Below are positions 6,348 to 15,489 of a stretch of 64,000 bases of DNA, piece after piece. This DNA is from Carboxydocella thermautotrophica (lineage in GTDB: Bacteria > Bacillota > GCA-003054495 > Carboxydocellales > Carboxydocellaceae). The notes beneath the pieces are model-generated. The model made no database searches and was not told the origin of the DNA. It saw only the letters and a program-made list of their open reading frames with translations. Position 1 is the first letter of the stretch. Every line of letters starts with the position of its first letter. The stretch lies in the NCBI GenBank assembly GCA_003054495.1, contig CP028514.1, forward strand, positions 2,248,001 through 2,312,000, given 5' to 3'. The position numbers and the translations under genes are program-made.

Positions 6348-7201
6348 TTGGCATGGTATGATCGACCAACTATTATTGATGATTGGCCAGAAGAAATTGA
6401 TTATATCATGTTTGTAGATGAAAATGGTTCTCACAACCTTAAATATCTAATGAGAAAGTTAAAAAATAACATTAATCACTCTTCTTCAGACTTGGAAAAT
6501 TTTTTTACTGTTACTGGTTGTGTTTTAGCACGCAGTAATTTTCCTGAAGTGAGAAACGCGATTATTTCATTAAAAAATAAATATTGGGAAAATGGGTTGT
6601 TTTATTATAATAAACAAGATACCTATAAACGTGTATGTTTTCATTCTTCGGAAATTAGAAATAAAAGAGGACTTTTTCTGCTGAAGTAATAAATTATTGC
6701 GATTTTATTGCGGATCTTACAGCTTTTATGACAAGCCTAGATTATGTGATTTTTTCTTCACATATTAATAAGCTCTCTCATTTGTGTACTTATATAAACC
6801 CAAAGCATCCATATGCCTTGTGTTTGGAATTTATTATAGAACGATTTGGAAAATTTTTTCTAAAACCAATAAATAAATCTGGTTTAATAGTTCTTGAATC
6901 AAGAGGTAAGAATGAAGATAAAAATTTATTAAAACGGATTTGTGAAATCTTAAAAAATGGTACTAAGTTTGTAGAAAGTTCAGATTTAGCCAATATAAAA
7001 GGTGTATACTTTAACCCGAAATGGGACAAGTCAGAAAAAAGAACCTATTTTGGTTTAGAAATCGCAGATTTAACTTCTTACCCAATTCATAAATATTGCA
7101 TCTCAAAAGAAAAAGATAGAGCCTATCAATCCATTGAAAGCAAATTCTATGGTTATCCAGAGTACAACGGTAAAGGCCTTAAAATCTTCCCTAAAAATTA
7201 A
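6348..7201 (+). pseudogene. DUF3800-family gene broken by a frameshift
   Basis: Two frames together read as one DUF3800 protein. The first (TTG at 6348 or GTG at 6336, to 6689) has IMFVDENGSHN, the usual N-terminal Asp motif, and HSSEIRNKRGLF. The second frame runs back through EVINYCDFIADLTAF into MTSLDYVIFSSHINK and ends near 7201 with LEIADLTSYPIHKY. The change occurs at a five-T run at 6673-6677: one more T would join the frames. DUF3800 proteins are RNase-H-like and often lie in phage or defence loci. Frameshift may be real or a sequencing error. Confidence 0.75.
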
Positions 7202-7348
7202 AAACCGCCTCATGGCTTAAGCCAAGGGCGGGCGGCCGTGAAAACGACCCCTAAGAATTATATTCCCGTTGTGATTTCATTATATTCAATCAATGGCTTA
7301 TTGTCAACAAAAATCATTGAATAAACTATCTTCTTTCTGCCAATCAAA

Positions 7349-7378
7349 ACTGCTACCCTTCAAGGGTAGTAGTTTTTC
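7349..7378 (+). terminator. Rho-independent terminator
   Basis: Hairpin ACTGCTACCCTT / AAGGGTAGTAGT with one G-U pair followed by TTTTT, before the ImmA-type gene. The 147 bases between 7202 and this hairpin hold no gene. Confidence 0.7.
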
Positions 7379-7432
7379 GCTTATAATGGCATTTCGACAT
7401 ATTTTGACACATCACGACAAGGCGGTGGCAGC

Positions 7433-7918
7433 ATGACAAGTAAGAAGTACATCAAGACTACCGTCGAAAACCTCGCTGATCGGTACGGGACCAGGGATCC
7501 GTTTGCCATTGCGGAATACCTCGGTTTTACTATTATTCGATTCCCATTCAGGAAAATCAAAGGGCTGATTATTAACTTGTTTGGTTGCAAGATCATCGGA
7601 CTCAATAGCCAACTATCTGAAGAAATGCAGCGCGTCGTTGTTGCTCATGAATTAGGCCACTTTCATTTGCACCCCCCAGGAGTTGGATATTTTTTCGTAA
7701 TTAATAAGACATTCTTTAGTAATAGTAAATACGAATACCAGGCCAACCAATTTGCGGCTGAGCTACTCCTTGCAGAAGACAGGCCCTCCTATGGGGAAAG
7801 TATTGATGAATACGCCAAGCGAAAGAAAGTTCCTATTGAGTTGGCAAGAATTTGGTTTTTATATAAACAAAGGGAAGGGGGTTATCTTAAAAAAGAGATA
7901 AAGCAATATAGTTTTTAA
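7433..7918 (+). CDS. ImmA/IrrE-family metallopeptidase
   Basis: A 161-residue protein with the zinc-peptidase motif HELGH at residues 72-76 inside VVVAHELGHFHLHP, then EYQANQFAAELLL carrying the third ligand Glu. In ICEBs1 and many phages ImmA cleaves the XRE repressor ImmR to start induction. Here two candidate CI-like targets (4392 and 5915) lie upstream. AAGGCGGTGG precedes ATG 7433. It is followed after 46 bases by the SDH-protease gene. Cleavage of a specific repressor is inference. Confidence 0.9.
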   Translation: MTSKKYIKTTVENLADRYGTRDPFAIAEYLGFTIIRFPFRKIKGLIINLFGCKIIGLNSQLSEEMQRVVVAHELGHFHLHPPGVGYFFVINKTFFSNSKYEYQANQFAAELLLAEDRPSYGESIDEYAKRKKVPIELARIWFLYKQREGGYLKKEIKQYSF

Positions 7919-7964
7919 AAATGGCAGTAGAAATTTAATTTCAATTCTAAAGGGGGTATTATGT

Positions 7965-9170
7965 TTGAGTTACATGAACGAATACATTGAAAAAGGTTAC
8001 AGTGCATATGAACTTGAAGTAGAACTACAAAAACTTATCCATAAATACAATAAAGAACGAAATACTTATTTATTTGTATTTTCAACTGCTAATGAAAAAA
8101 GATTACGTGAAAATCAATTAGACCAAGAAGATTATTATACAATTTTTGACATGTTAAATCCTAAAAAAGGACTTAGTAATTTAGACTTTTACCTCGAAAC
8201 ACCAGGCGGTAGCGGTGAAGCAGCAGAAGAAATTGTTAGGTTTTTACATAATAATTTTTCTCACATCTCATTTGTTATTTCTGGAGAAGCTAAAAGCGCA
8301 GGCACTATTATGGCTTTATCAGGGCATGAAATATTTATGACTGAAACTGGCAGTTTAGGTCCAATTGATGCCCAAGTGCCTTTGGGGCGTTCAATTGTAT
8401 CTGCTTATGATTACTTAGAATGGGTAAAGAAAAAAAGAGAAGAAGCAGAAAAAAATGAGACACTAAATCCATTTGATGCGATTATGATTGCCCAAATTAC
8501 TCCTGGGGAATTAGAAGGGATTGAACACGCCTATAAATATGCTCAAGATTTAGTTATTCAATGGTTAACTGAATACAAATTCAAAAATTGGAATATAACC
8601 GAAGAAAGAGGTATTTCTGTAACCGAGGAGATGAAACAAAATCGCGCTAAACAGATAGCAGAAACTTTGTGCAATCACGCTAAATGGAGATTACACGGCC
8701 GTTCGATTAAAATACAAGATTTACATTATATTGGACTTAAAATAAATCAAATTGATGATAACCCTCGATTAGCTGAACTAGTTTATCGAATACAAACTGT
8801 TTGTCGATTAATTTTTACTTCAACAACTGCTTATAAAATTTATGCCACTCAAGATACAAAGCTGTTTAAACATGCTGCGCCAATTAAACAACCTAATACC
8901 CTCCCCCCTGCTTCTCCACCTGAAGTTATTGAAGCTAGAATAAATTGTCCACAATGCGGTAAAAATTATACGCTGTATATGAAATTTATTGACGATCCAA
9001 AAATAGATAATGATTTTTTGTCAAAAGGATTCCTTCCTTACCCCAGAAATGATAAAATAAGATGTAGTTGTAATTACGAAATAGATCTCTCAGGTATGAG
9101 GAATGAGATTGAAATGCAAGTAGGGAAAAAAATAATACTTAAACCAAAAAGGGGGGTCGATTATGAATAA
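7965..9170 (+). CDS. SDH-type (S49/ClpP-fold) serine protease with C-terminal zinc ribbon
   Basis: A 401-residue protein. Residues 30-290 match the SDH_sah serine-protease family: YLETPGGSGEAAEEI (oxyanion segment), Ser111 in SGEAKSAGT, and LGPIDAQ at about 131-137. Residues 320-380 add a zinc ribbon, NCPQCGKNY and IRCSCNYE, joined by a proline-rich linker. No signal peptide or membrane segment is seen, so it is likely cytoplasmic. TTG at 7965 is used because AAAGGGGG lies eight bases before it and the nearby ATG at 7961 is out of frame. The gene is AT-rich like its neighbours, suggesting acquired cargo. Confidence 0.85.
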   Translation: MSYMNEYIEKGYSAYELEVELQKLIHKYNKERNTYLFVFSTANEKRLRENQLDQEDYYTIFDMLNPKKGLSNLDFYLETPGGSGEAAEEIVRFLHNNFSHISFVISGEAKSAGTIMALSGHEIFMTETGSLGPIDAQVPLGRSIVSAYDYLEWVKKKREEAEKNETLNPFDAIMIAQITPGELEGIEHAYKYAQDLVIQWLTEYKFKNWNITEERGISVTEEMKQNRAKQIAETLCNHAKWRLHGRSIKIQDLHYIGLKINQIDDNPRLAELVYRIQTVCRLIFTSTTAYKIYATQDTKLFKHAAPIKQPNTLPPASPPEVIEARINCPQCGKNYTLYMKFIDDPKIDNDFLSKGFLPYPRNDKIRCSCNYEIDLSGMRNEIEMQVGKKIILKPKRGVDYE

Positions 9171-9354
9171 TATGATTAAAAACCAAGAACAACCTGAATT
9201 GGAAGTTTTAATTACCTTTTTAAAAAGAACTAAAGAAGGGAAATATGCAAAGATAGATGAAAATATGTTACAACACCAATATGCTCGATTGAACTATCTA
9301 AGACAAGATCCCATAGAAGATGTAATTTATTACCACAGTATAAATAATCGTTAA
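9163..9354 (+). CDS. Small protein coupled to the SDH protease
   Basis: A 63-residue protein of unknown function, mostly helical (ELEVLITFLKRTKEGKYAKI; LQHQYARLNYLRQDP). It starts eight bases inside the end of the protease gene with AAGGGGGG before it, and a terminator follows at 9363. The tight coupling suggests a partner, adaptor or inhibitor of the protease. There is no recognised domain. Confidence 0.6.
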   Translation: MNNMIKNQEQPELEVLITFLKRTKEGKYAKIDENMLQHQYARLNYLRQDPIEDVIYYHSINNR

Positions 9355-9362
9355 TTAAATTT

Positions 9363-9388
9363 AAAAAAGCGGTTTAAACCGCTTTTTT
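9363..9388 (+). terminator. Rho-independent terminator
   Basis: Perfect 26-base palindrome: AAAAAAGCGGTTT and its mirror, ending in TTTTTT, placed nine bases after the small gene. It closes the ImmA - SDH protease - small protein unit. Confidence 0.85.
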
Positions 9389-9464
9389 ATTTCAGTTTTC
9401 ATCGAACATTTGTCAAAACGCATCTTGCAGGATCATCATAAGGATAAACAAAGGGGGATTGATA

Positions 9465-10628
9465 ATGGCAGGACATATTGAACCAGCAGGGAAAGGGAGA
9501 TGGAAGATTGTCGTCGAGGCTGGAAGGGACCCGGCAACGGGCAAAAGAAAGAGAATTACCCGCTACTTTAATGGCCGCAAGGCAGATGCGGAAGAAATGA
9601 TGGCTCAGATGCTGATGGAACTAAAGCAGGGAACGTTTGTTGAGCCAACCAAAATGACTATTGCCGAATGGATTGATAACTGGCTCTATAACTATAAAAA
9701 GAACAATCTTCGCCCTACTACCTGGGAACTATATGAAACAATGGCACGTTGTCATATAAAGCCAGCGCTAGGAGCTTTGTATCTCCATGAGTTGCGTACT
9801 GATCACCTCCAAAAGCTTTACAATGATAAGCTCAAAGAAGGTAAATCTCCCCAAACTATCCACCACATTCACAAAGTTATTCACGGGGCATTGAGCCAGG
9901 CGATAAAGAACAAATTGCTAATTCATGACGTAAGCCAAGCTGTTACTTTGCCCAAGATAAAACGCAAAGAAATTAATGTTCTATCATCAGATGATATGGA
10001 TAAGTTTTTAAGATTATTGCCTGGAGAACGACTTGGCCCTGCATTCTTGCTTCTACTCGGCACTGGTATGAGGCGCGGGGAACTGTTAGGCCTTTGTTGG
10101 GAGGATATAGATCTGGAAAATGGTTTAGTACACATCCGGAAAGGATTGGTAAGGACTAGGGAAGGCTTGATTTATCAGGAAACGAAAACTGATAAATCTG
10201 CAAGAACAATTCCTTTACCAAGCACAGTCAAGGATGCACTTGTAATGCACAAAAATAAGATGATCACCGAAGGACTGTATGGACCTACCATGCCAGTTTT
10301 TTGCACCAGTAAAGGCACCGTGGTTTCACCAAGAAATCTCCAGAGAAAATTTGATACACTTTGTAAAAAAGCGGGCATATCCGGAGTGACATTGCATGCT
10401 CTGAGACATACATTTGCAACCATGTTACTTGAAAAAGGGGAAAACATAAAAGTAGTCCAGGAGATACTCGGGCACTCCAAGATTGCTACCACTGCTGACA
10501 TTTATTCTCACGTTACTCAAGACGTAAAAAAATCTGCAGTTGAAAAGTTAGATGAGCTTTTTACTCAGGGCACCATTTGGGCACCAAAAGAGTCAAACGG
10601 CACCACCGGCACCACCGCAAAACATTGA
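9465..10628 (+). CDS. Tyrosine-family integrase
   Basis: A 387-residue phage integrase. An N-terminal arm-binding domain (about 1-55) is followed by a SAM-like core-binding domain (60-155) and the catalytic domain. Catalytic residues: Arg203 in GTGMRRGELL, His311 and Arg314 in LHALRHTFA, His337 in ILGHSKIATT, Tyr347 in ADIYSHV. ATG at 9465 follows GGGGG; the TTG at 9459 is less well spaced. It ends 40 bases before a tRNA-Val 3' fragment, the expected attachment site, so it likely integrates the element into that tRNA gene. Confidence 0.95.
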   Translation: MAGHIEPAGKGRWKIVVEAGRDPATGKRKRITRYFNGRKADAEEMMAQMLMELKQGTFVEPTKMTIAEWIDNWLYNYKKNNLRPTTWELYETMARCHIKPALGALYLHELRTDHLQKLYNDKLKEGKSPQTIHHIHKVIHGALSQAIKNKLLIHDVSQAVTLPKIKRKEINVLSSDDMDKFLRLLPGERLGPAFLLLLGTGMRRGELLGLCWEDIDLENGLVHIRKGLVRTREGLIYQETKTDKSARTIPLPSTVKDALVMHKNKMITEGLYGPTMPVFCTSKGTVVSPRNLQRKFDTLCKKAGISGVTLHALRHTFATMLLEKGENIKVVQEILGHSKIATTADIYSHVTQDVKKSAVEKLDELFTQGTIWAPKESNGTTGTTAKH

Positions 10629-10667
10629 TAATACTGGGTTTTTAGGTATAATAAAAGTTTAATTACT

Positions 10668-10717
10668 CTTGCTTGACATGCAAGAGGTCACAGGTTCAAG
10701 TCCTGTATCGCCCACCA
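10668..10717 (+). other. tRNA-Val(GAC) 3' fragment, element attachment site
   Basis: The last 50 bases of a tRNA: anticodon arm CTTGC-TTGACAT-GCAAG (loop anticodon GAC, Val), variable loop AGGTC, T-arm ACAGG-TTCAAGT-CCTGT, acceptor strand ATCGCCC, A, then CCA. There is no matching 5' half upstream; the preceding bases are AT-rich. This is the usual right-end copy of an att core in a tRNA gene. The complete tRNA should stand at the left end of the element outside this window. Confidence 0.85.
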
Positions 10718-10728
10718 TAAGTACGATG

Positions 10729-10769
10729 AAAACCGCTAGTTCAGGTTCTAACCTGATTAGCGGTTTTTT
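10729..10769 (+). terminator. Terminator after the tRNA fragment
   Basis: A long hairpin (AAAACCGCTA ... TAGCGGTTTT with inner pairing of TCAGGTT/AACCTGA) followed by TTTTTT. Probably the original terminator of the tRNA-Val transcript, left on the chromosome side. Confidence 0.8.
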
Positions 10770-10860
10770 GTTTCGTAGTACTGCTATTTATTTTTCTGTG
10801 CAGTCACAGTATAATGAAAATAGACAATTAATCCCTTTTAATACTTGAAAGGTGATAGCT

Positions 10861-11559
10861 ATGGCTGGAATTCTTTTAAGTATTGACTGGGATTTTTTTG
10901 TGCCTGCCCGGCCGGAATGGCAGGTATCCTTGCGGGAAAGCGTCCGCAACCAGAATCAACTCTGGTATAAGCGGTATCTGGTAGCCAAACGCCAGGGCGA
11001 GGATTTAAGCAAAACTGTGGACGTTATCCCTTTCTATTATCTTTTTCCCTGCTATCTGCAAAAATATTTTTCTTATTCCCCTGATGCACTCTTGCTTGTG
11101 ACCGATTCCCATAAGTATTCTTACGAACTGGCCAGAGAAATGGATATCGAGTATGTGATCCTTTTTGATACCCATGCCGATTTAGGATATGGCGGGCTGG
11201 CTTCCCTGGATTATGAAGTCAATTGCGCCAACTGGCTGGGGAAGTTATTGCAGGAAAAAATTATTAAGCGGGCAACCATTGTTTACAGCCCCCACACCTT
11301 AGAAGACCCGGGCTGGTTTAGCGAACAAAATCGTACTTTCCCCATAGGTTACACCAGCCCCTTTCTTCTTCCATCACCGCTCCCGCTCTCAGCCATTCAT
11401 ATTTGTCGTTCGGGCGCCTGGACACCACCCTGGCTGGATCAAAAATTTGAAAAACTGGTCCGGACTTTTAAGTTACCGGTACAAAAACAGGATCTACCTG
11501 CAAGGGTCTGGAAAACCTCTTTCACCCTTGCCGAACAAGTAGATGCTCTGATTTGTTAG
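10861..11559 (+). CDS. Conserved protein, possible arginase/UPF0489-like fold
   Basis: A 232-residue protein starting MAGILLSIDWDFF and carrying VILFDTHADLGYGG at about 97-110. The SIDWDFF and DTHAD segments resemble the metal-binding motifs of the arginase/deacetylase fold (UPF0489-like peptide arginases), although the family is not certain. No membrane or signal segments are seen. ATG at 10861 follows GAAAGGTG. It is the first gene outside the prophage; a TATAAT at 10811-10816 may be part of its promoter. Confidence 0.55.
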   Translation: MAGILLSIDWDFFVPARPEWQVSLRESVRNQNQLWYKRYLVAKRQGEDLSKTVDVIPFYYLFPCYLQKYFSYSPDALLLVTDSHKYSYELAREMDIEYVILFDTHADLGYGGLASLDYEVNCANWLGKLLQEKIIKRATIVYSPHTLEDPGWFSEQNRTFPIGYTSPFLLPSPLPLSAIHICRSGAWTPPWLDQKFEKLVRTFKLPVQKQDLPARVWKTSFTLAEQVDALIC

Positions 11560-11705
11560 GATTAATTTTGAGCTTTAAAACAAAGTTGTCCCAATGGTAC
11601 ACCTTGCGCCAGCGTGAGTATCAGGCAGTCATTTCTTTTACATTTGTCAGCCACTAAAAAAAAGAGTAAAATTGAATTGTGATTTTGGTAAAAAGGATGG
11701 TTGAA

Positions 11706-13661
11706 ATGCATACCTTTGGCTTTGTCCGAGTCGGGGCAGCTGTGCCCCGTTTGAAAGTGGCTGACATCGATTATAACCTGCAGCAAATAATTCAGTTAAT
11801 CCAGGCGGCCGATCAGAATAACCTGGCCGTGCTGGCTTTCCCGGAGCTGTGTCTTACCGGTTATACCTGTGGCGATCTTTTCCTGCAGGGCCTGTTGCAG
11901 GATAAAGCCAGACAAGCCCTCTTGGCTCTGGCCCAGGCTACCAGGACCAACGAGGTAGTGGTTGTAGTTGGTTTGCCTCTAGTCATCAAGCACCGCCTGT
12001 TCAATTGTGCCGCTGTCCTGCAACGGGGTGAGATCCTGGGGATTGTCCCCAAGATCTATCTGGCCAATCAGAAGGAATTTTATGAGAAACGCTGGTTTTC
12101 TTCCGGTCAGGAGTTAATTCGGGAACTGTCCAATGTAGAACTAACGCCAGGATACCCTGTTCCTTTTGGACAGCTTTTATTTCACTCTCCCCAGCTAGGC
12201 TATACTCTGGGTGTGGAAATTTGCGAAGACCTCTGGGCCGTTATCCCACCCAGTTCATTTCTGGCCGTTCAGGGGGCCAATTTACTCATCAATCTCTCAG
12301 CCAGCAATGAACTGGTAGCCAAAGCCGATTATCGCCGGGAACTCATCCAGCAGCAAAGTGCCCGCTGCCTGGCCGGTTATCTCTACGTTTCTGCCGGCGT
12401 ACACGAGTCCACCACTGACACTGTTTTCGGCGGTGATTGTCTGCTCGCGGAAAATGGTGTAATCCTGACCTCCTCTCCCCGCTTCCAGCGGGAAAACCTG
12501 TTACTGTGGTCAGAAATCGATGTGGAACGCCTGAATCTGGAGCGGCTGGCCAATAAAACCTTTGCTGACAGCTGTCAACTGGTGACTCCGCCGGTACCAG
12601 CCCGCCAGGTAGAAATTCAGTATTACCGGGATTATGATTATACCAGTCAACCCTTACGGCGCCATATCTCTCCTCATCCCTTCATTCCCCAGGATAGCGG
12701 CGCCAGGGACCGGCGCTGTCAGGAGATTTTCCAAATTCAAGTGGCTGGTTTGGCCAAGCGCCTGGAGCATACCGGCGCCAAAACCGCTGTCCTTGGTATC
12801 TCCGGTGGCCTTGATTCCACCCTGGCTCTGCTGGTTACCTGCCAGGCCTTTGATTTGCTGGGTTATCCCCGCGAACAAGTCCTGGCGGTCACTATGCCCG
12901 GTTTTGGCACTACCGATATTACCTATACCAATGCCCTGCAGCTAATGCAGGCTCTGGCGGTAACCTGTAAGGAAATCGATATTAAACCCGCTTGTTTACA
13001 GCACTTTCAGGATATCGGGCACGATCCAGCCCGGCATGATATTACCTATGAAAATGTTCAGGCGCGCGAACGCACTCAGATCCTGATGGATTTAGCTAAT
13101 CAGCACGGAGGGCTGGTAGTCGGGACAGGGGATTTGTCAGAACTGGCTCTGGGCTGGGCTACCTATAACGGGGACCATATGAGTCATTATGCTGTCAATG
13201 CCGGGGTGCCCAAGACCCTGGTCAAATACCTGGTGGAATGGGTGGCCGAACATGCTGCCGACCCCGCCACCGCCGCCTGTTTACATCGCATTCTGGCCAC
13301 TCCCATCAGTCCGGAGCTACTGCCTCCTGATGCCAGTGGCAATATCCAGCAAAAAACAGAAGACATCGTCGGACCCTATGAACTCCATGATTTTTTCCTT
13401 TACTATCTAGTTCGTTTTAATCTGCCGCCACGGAAAATCGCTTTCCTGGCTGATCAGGCTTTTACTGGTAGGTATGCTGGAGATGAAATCCGCAAGTGGC
13501 TAAAAGTCTTTTATCGCCGTTTTTTCAGTCAGCAATTTAAGCGCTCTTGTTTGCCTGATGGACCCAAGGTGGGTTCGGTCTCCCTCTCCCCCCGGGCCGA
13601 CTGGCGTATGCCCAGTGACGCCCAGGTTAACTTATGGTTGAAGGAACTGGAAAATTTTTAA
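11706..13661 (+). CDS. nadE: Glutamine-dependent NAD+ synthetase
   Basis: A 651-residue fusion of a nitrilase-type glutaminase (about 1-290) and an NAD synthetase domain (about 345-640). Glutaminase residues: Glu in FPELCLTGYT, Lys in VPKIYLAN, Cys in GVEICEDLWA. The ATP pyrophosphatase loop is GISGGLDSTLALL. It amidates deamido-NAD, with ammonia channelled from glutamine, and completes cytoplasmic NAD+ synthesis. ATG at 11706 has AAGGATGG in front. Length is normal for the bacterial/fungal large form. A terminator begins on its stop codon. Confidence 0.97.
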   Translation: MHTFGFVRVGAAVPRLKVADIDYNLQQIIQLIQAADQNNLAVLAFPELCLTGYTCGDLFLQGLLQDKARQALLALAQATRTNEVVVVVGLPLVIKHRLFNCAAVLQRGEILGIVPKIYLANQKEFYEKRWFSSGQELIRELSNVELTPGYPVPFGQLLFHSPQLGYTLGVEICEDLWAVIPPSSFLAVQGANLLINLSASNELVAKADYRRELIQQQSARCLAGYLYVSAGVHESTTDTVFGGDCLLAENGVILTSSPRFQRENLLLWSEIDVERLNLERLANKTFADSCQLVTPPVPARQVEIQYYRDYDYTSQPLRRHISPHPFIPQDSGARDRRCQEIFQIQVAGLAKRLEHTGAKTAVLGISGGLDSTLALLVTCQAFDLLGYPREQVLAVTMPGFGTTDITYTNALQLMQALAVTCKEIDIKPACLQHFQDIGHDPARHDITYENVQARERTQILMDLANQHGGLVVGTGDLSELALGWATYNGDHMSHYAVNAGVPKTLVKYLVEWVAEHAADPATAACLHRILATPISPELLPPDASGNIQQKTEDIVGPYELHDFFLYYLVRFNLPPRKIAFLADQAFTGRYAGDEIRKWLKVFYRRFFSQQFKRSCLPDGPKVGSVSLSPRADWRMPSDAQVNLWLKELENF

Positions 13662-13690
13662 AAGGCCATTAAAGGCCTTTTTATTTTTTA
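13660..13690 (+). terminator. Terminator of nadE
   Basis: AAAAGGCC at 13660-13667 pairs with GGCCTTTT at 13674-13681, followed by TTATTTTTT. Confidence 0.8.
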
Positions 13691-13807
13691 TCTTAATAAT
13701 TGTCCGTGTATGGTGTATTCCCGGAAACAAGTTATTGAATTTTTCCGAAAATTATGTTGCTATGTCCATGGTTGTTGCACAATACATATCAAAAAAGGAG
13801 GCTTTTT

Positions 13808-15277
13808 ATGGCACAACTAGTCGACTTGCTCAACAGCTATGTCTGGAGCAAAGCCCTCATCTACCTCTGCCTGGGAGCAGGCATCTATTTCTCCCTGCGC
13901 ATGCGCTTCTTCCAGGTCCGTCACATCAAGGACATGGTGAAATTGCTCCTTGGTGGTGGCAGCTCCGAACAAGGGGTATCTTCTTTCCAGGCCTTTGCTC
14001 TCTCCGTTTCTGGCCGGGTTGGTACCGGCAATATCGCCGGGGTTGCTACCGCCATCGCTTATGGTGGGCCTGGTGCAGTTTTCTGGATGTGGGCCATCGC
14101 CTTCCTGGGTGCCGGCTCGGCTTTCGTGGAATCAGCTCTGGCCCAGATTTATAAAGTAGAGAAAGATGGCCAATACCGGGGCGGTCCTGCCTACTACATC
14201 GAAAAAGGACTGGGTATGAAATGGTATGCTGTCACCTTTGCGGTAGCTACCGTGCTGGCTATGGGCTTCCTGTTGCCCGGTGTCCAGTCCAACAGTATTG
14301 CTGCCAGTATCCAGAACGCTTTTGGCGTCAGCCCGGCCATTACCGGTGCTGGTGTAGTGGCATTGCTGGGCCTGATTATCTTCGGTGGAGTCAAACGTAT
14401 CAGCCGTGCCGCTGAATTGATTGTTCCTTTTATGGCAATCGGATATATATTAATGGCACTCATATTTATGGTTGTTAATATCACTGAAGTTCCCCATGTT
14501 TTTGCGCTGATTTTCAAAAATGCCTTCGGACTGGATCCCATGTTTGGCGGTATCCTGGGTTTGGCTGTTTCCTGGGGGGTAAAACGGGGTATCTACTCCA
14601 ACGAAGCCGGTCAGGGTACTGGTCCCCAGGCAGCCGCTGCTGCTGAAGTTTCCCACCCGGCCAAACAGGGCTTTGTTCAGGCCTTCTCCGTATATGTGGA
14701 TACTTTACTGGTCTGTTCTGCTACTGCTTTTATGATCTTGATTACCGGTAAATACAATGTCATCAATCCTGCCGGCGGCTTTATTGTCGAAAATCTGCCC
14801 GGAGTGGATATCGGTCCTGCTTATACCCAGAAAGCTGTGGAAACCCTCTTCCCCTCCATTGGTGCAGGTTTCGTAGCAGTTGCCCTGTTCTTCTTTGCTT
14901 TCACCACCTTGATGGCGTACTACTATATCGCTGAGACCAATATCGCCTATCTGTTTAAAAACAATAGCAAAATCGCTATAAACTTGCTGCGTTTCGCCCT
15001 GCTGGGCTCCACTTATTACGGTGCGGTCAAGACCGCTACCGTAGCCTGGGGCCTGGGTGATCTGGGCGTAGGTATCATGGCCTGGTTGAATGTCATCGCC
15101 ATCCTGATCCTGCAAAAACCGGCACTGCTGGCATTGAAGGATTATGAAGAGCAAAAAGCTCTGGGCCTGGATCCGGTTTTCGATCCGGTCAAACTGGGCA
15201 TCAAGAATGCCGATTTCTGGCTCACCTATAAACAGCGGCAACAGGGTCAAAACAAAGGCACAATGGCTGCCAAGTAG
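13808..15277 (+). CDS. Alanine or glycine:cation symporter (AGCS family)
   Basis: A 489-residue protein with about 11 membrane segments. Signature segments of the AGCS family are present: SVSGRVGTGNIAGVATAIAYGGPGA in the N-terminal region, GGPAYYIEKGLG, and SNEAGQGTGPQAAAAAEVSH near residue 270. These transporters import alanine or glycine with Na+ or H+. ATG at 13808 follows AAGGAGG with good spacing; upstream in-frame codons are not used. It stands alone: a terminator precedes it and another closes it. Confidence 0.95.
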   Translation: MAQLVDLLNSYVWSKALIYLCLGAGIYFSLRMRFFQVRHIKDMVKLLLGGGSSEQGVSSFQAFALSVSGRVGTGNIAGVATAIAYGGPGAVFWMWAIAFLGAGSAFVESALAQIYKVEKDGQYRGGPAYYIEKGLGMKWYAVTFAVATVLAMGFLLPGVQSNSIAASIQNAFGVSPAITGAGVVALLGLIIFGGVKRISRAAELIVPFMAIGYILMALIFMVVNITEVPHVFALIFKNAFGLDPMFGGILGLAVSWGVKRGIYSNEAGQGTGPQAAAAAEVSHPAKQGFVQAFSVYVDTLLVCSATAFMILITGKYNVINPAGGFIVENLPGVDIGPAYTQKAVETLFPSIGAGFVAVALFFFAFTTLMAYYYIAETNIAYLFKNNSKIAINLLRFALLGSTYYGAVKTATVAWGLGDLGVGIMAWLNVIAILILQKPALLALKDYEEQKALGLDPVFDPVKLGIKNADFWLTYKQRQQGQNKGTMAAK

Positions 15278-15279
15278 TA

Positions 15280-15313
15280 AGCAAGCCCCTCTGCTCCAGG
15301 ACAGAGGGGCTTG
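15280..15313 (+). terminator. Terminator of the AGCS gene, left copy of a duplicated hairpin
   Basis: AAGCCCCTCTG at 15283-15293 pairs with CAGAGGGGCTT at 15302-15312. A near-identical hairpin recurs at 17551-17583, differing by one loop base. See findings. Confidence 0.85.
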
Positions 15314-15489
15314 TATTTTCCCGGCATATCTACTAAGCCGATAAGGTGAACTAAATTCTATTTTTCGACAAATGATACTAAAAATTTGGCGTAATTTCAT
15401 GGAAAATGTTGGTTGATTTTTTTTTTTTAAATTATAATAATACTCGTGGGGCGCCCCTCTATCCATTTGATAGGGAGAGGTGATTTTAA

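Larger units (their letters stand above)
1..10717. mobile_element. Prophage or prophage-like integrated element, right portion
   Basis: From the left edge to the tRNA-Val fragment at 10668-10717 the genes are phage type: Bet/RecT annealing protein, HNH endonuclease, several XRE repressors, ImmA-type peptidase and a terminal tyrosine integrase. The integrase sits beside a 3' tRNA fragment, the usual layout of an element integrated into a tRNA gene. Genes left of 4.25 kb run leftward as in an early operon, and lysogeny-type genes run rightward. No structural or lysis genes are visible, so the element may be a phage, a remnant or an ICE; the left end is outside the window. Confidence 0.85.

Noticed and set aside
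7202-7348. Gene between the DUF3800 remnant and ImmA
   Set aside because: Short palindrome TGGCTTAAGCCA and no frame with a ribosome site; treated as intergenic.
10621-10680. A complete tRNA gene before the tRNA fragment
   Set aside because: The bases before 10668 do not form an acceptor 5' strand or D-arm; only the 3' part is present.
14705-15466. 253-codon minus-strand frame over the AGCS transporter
   Set aside because: Antisense to a strong membrane transporter frame; composition and lack of motif mark it as a shadow.
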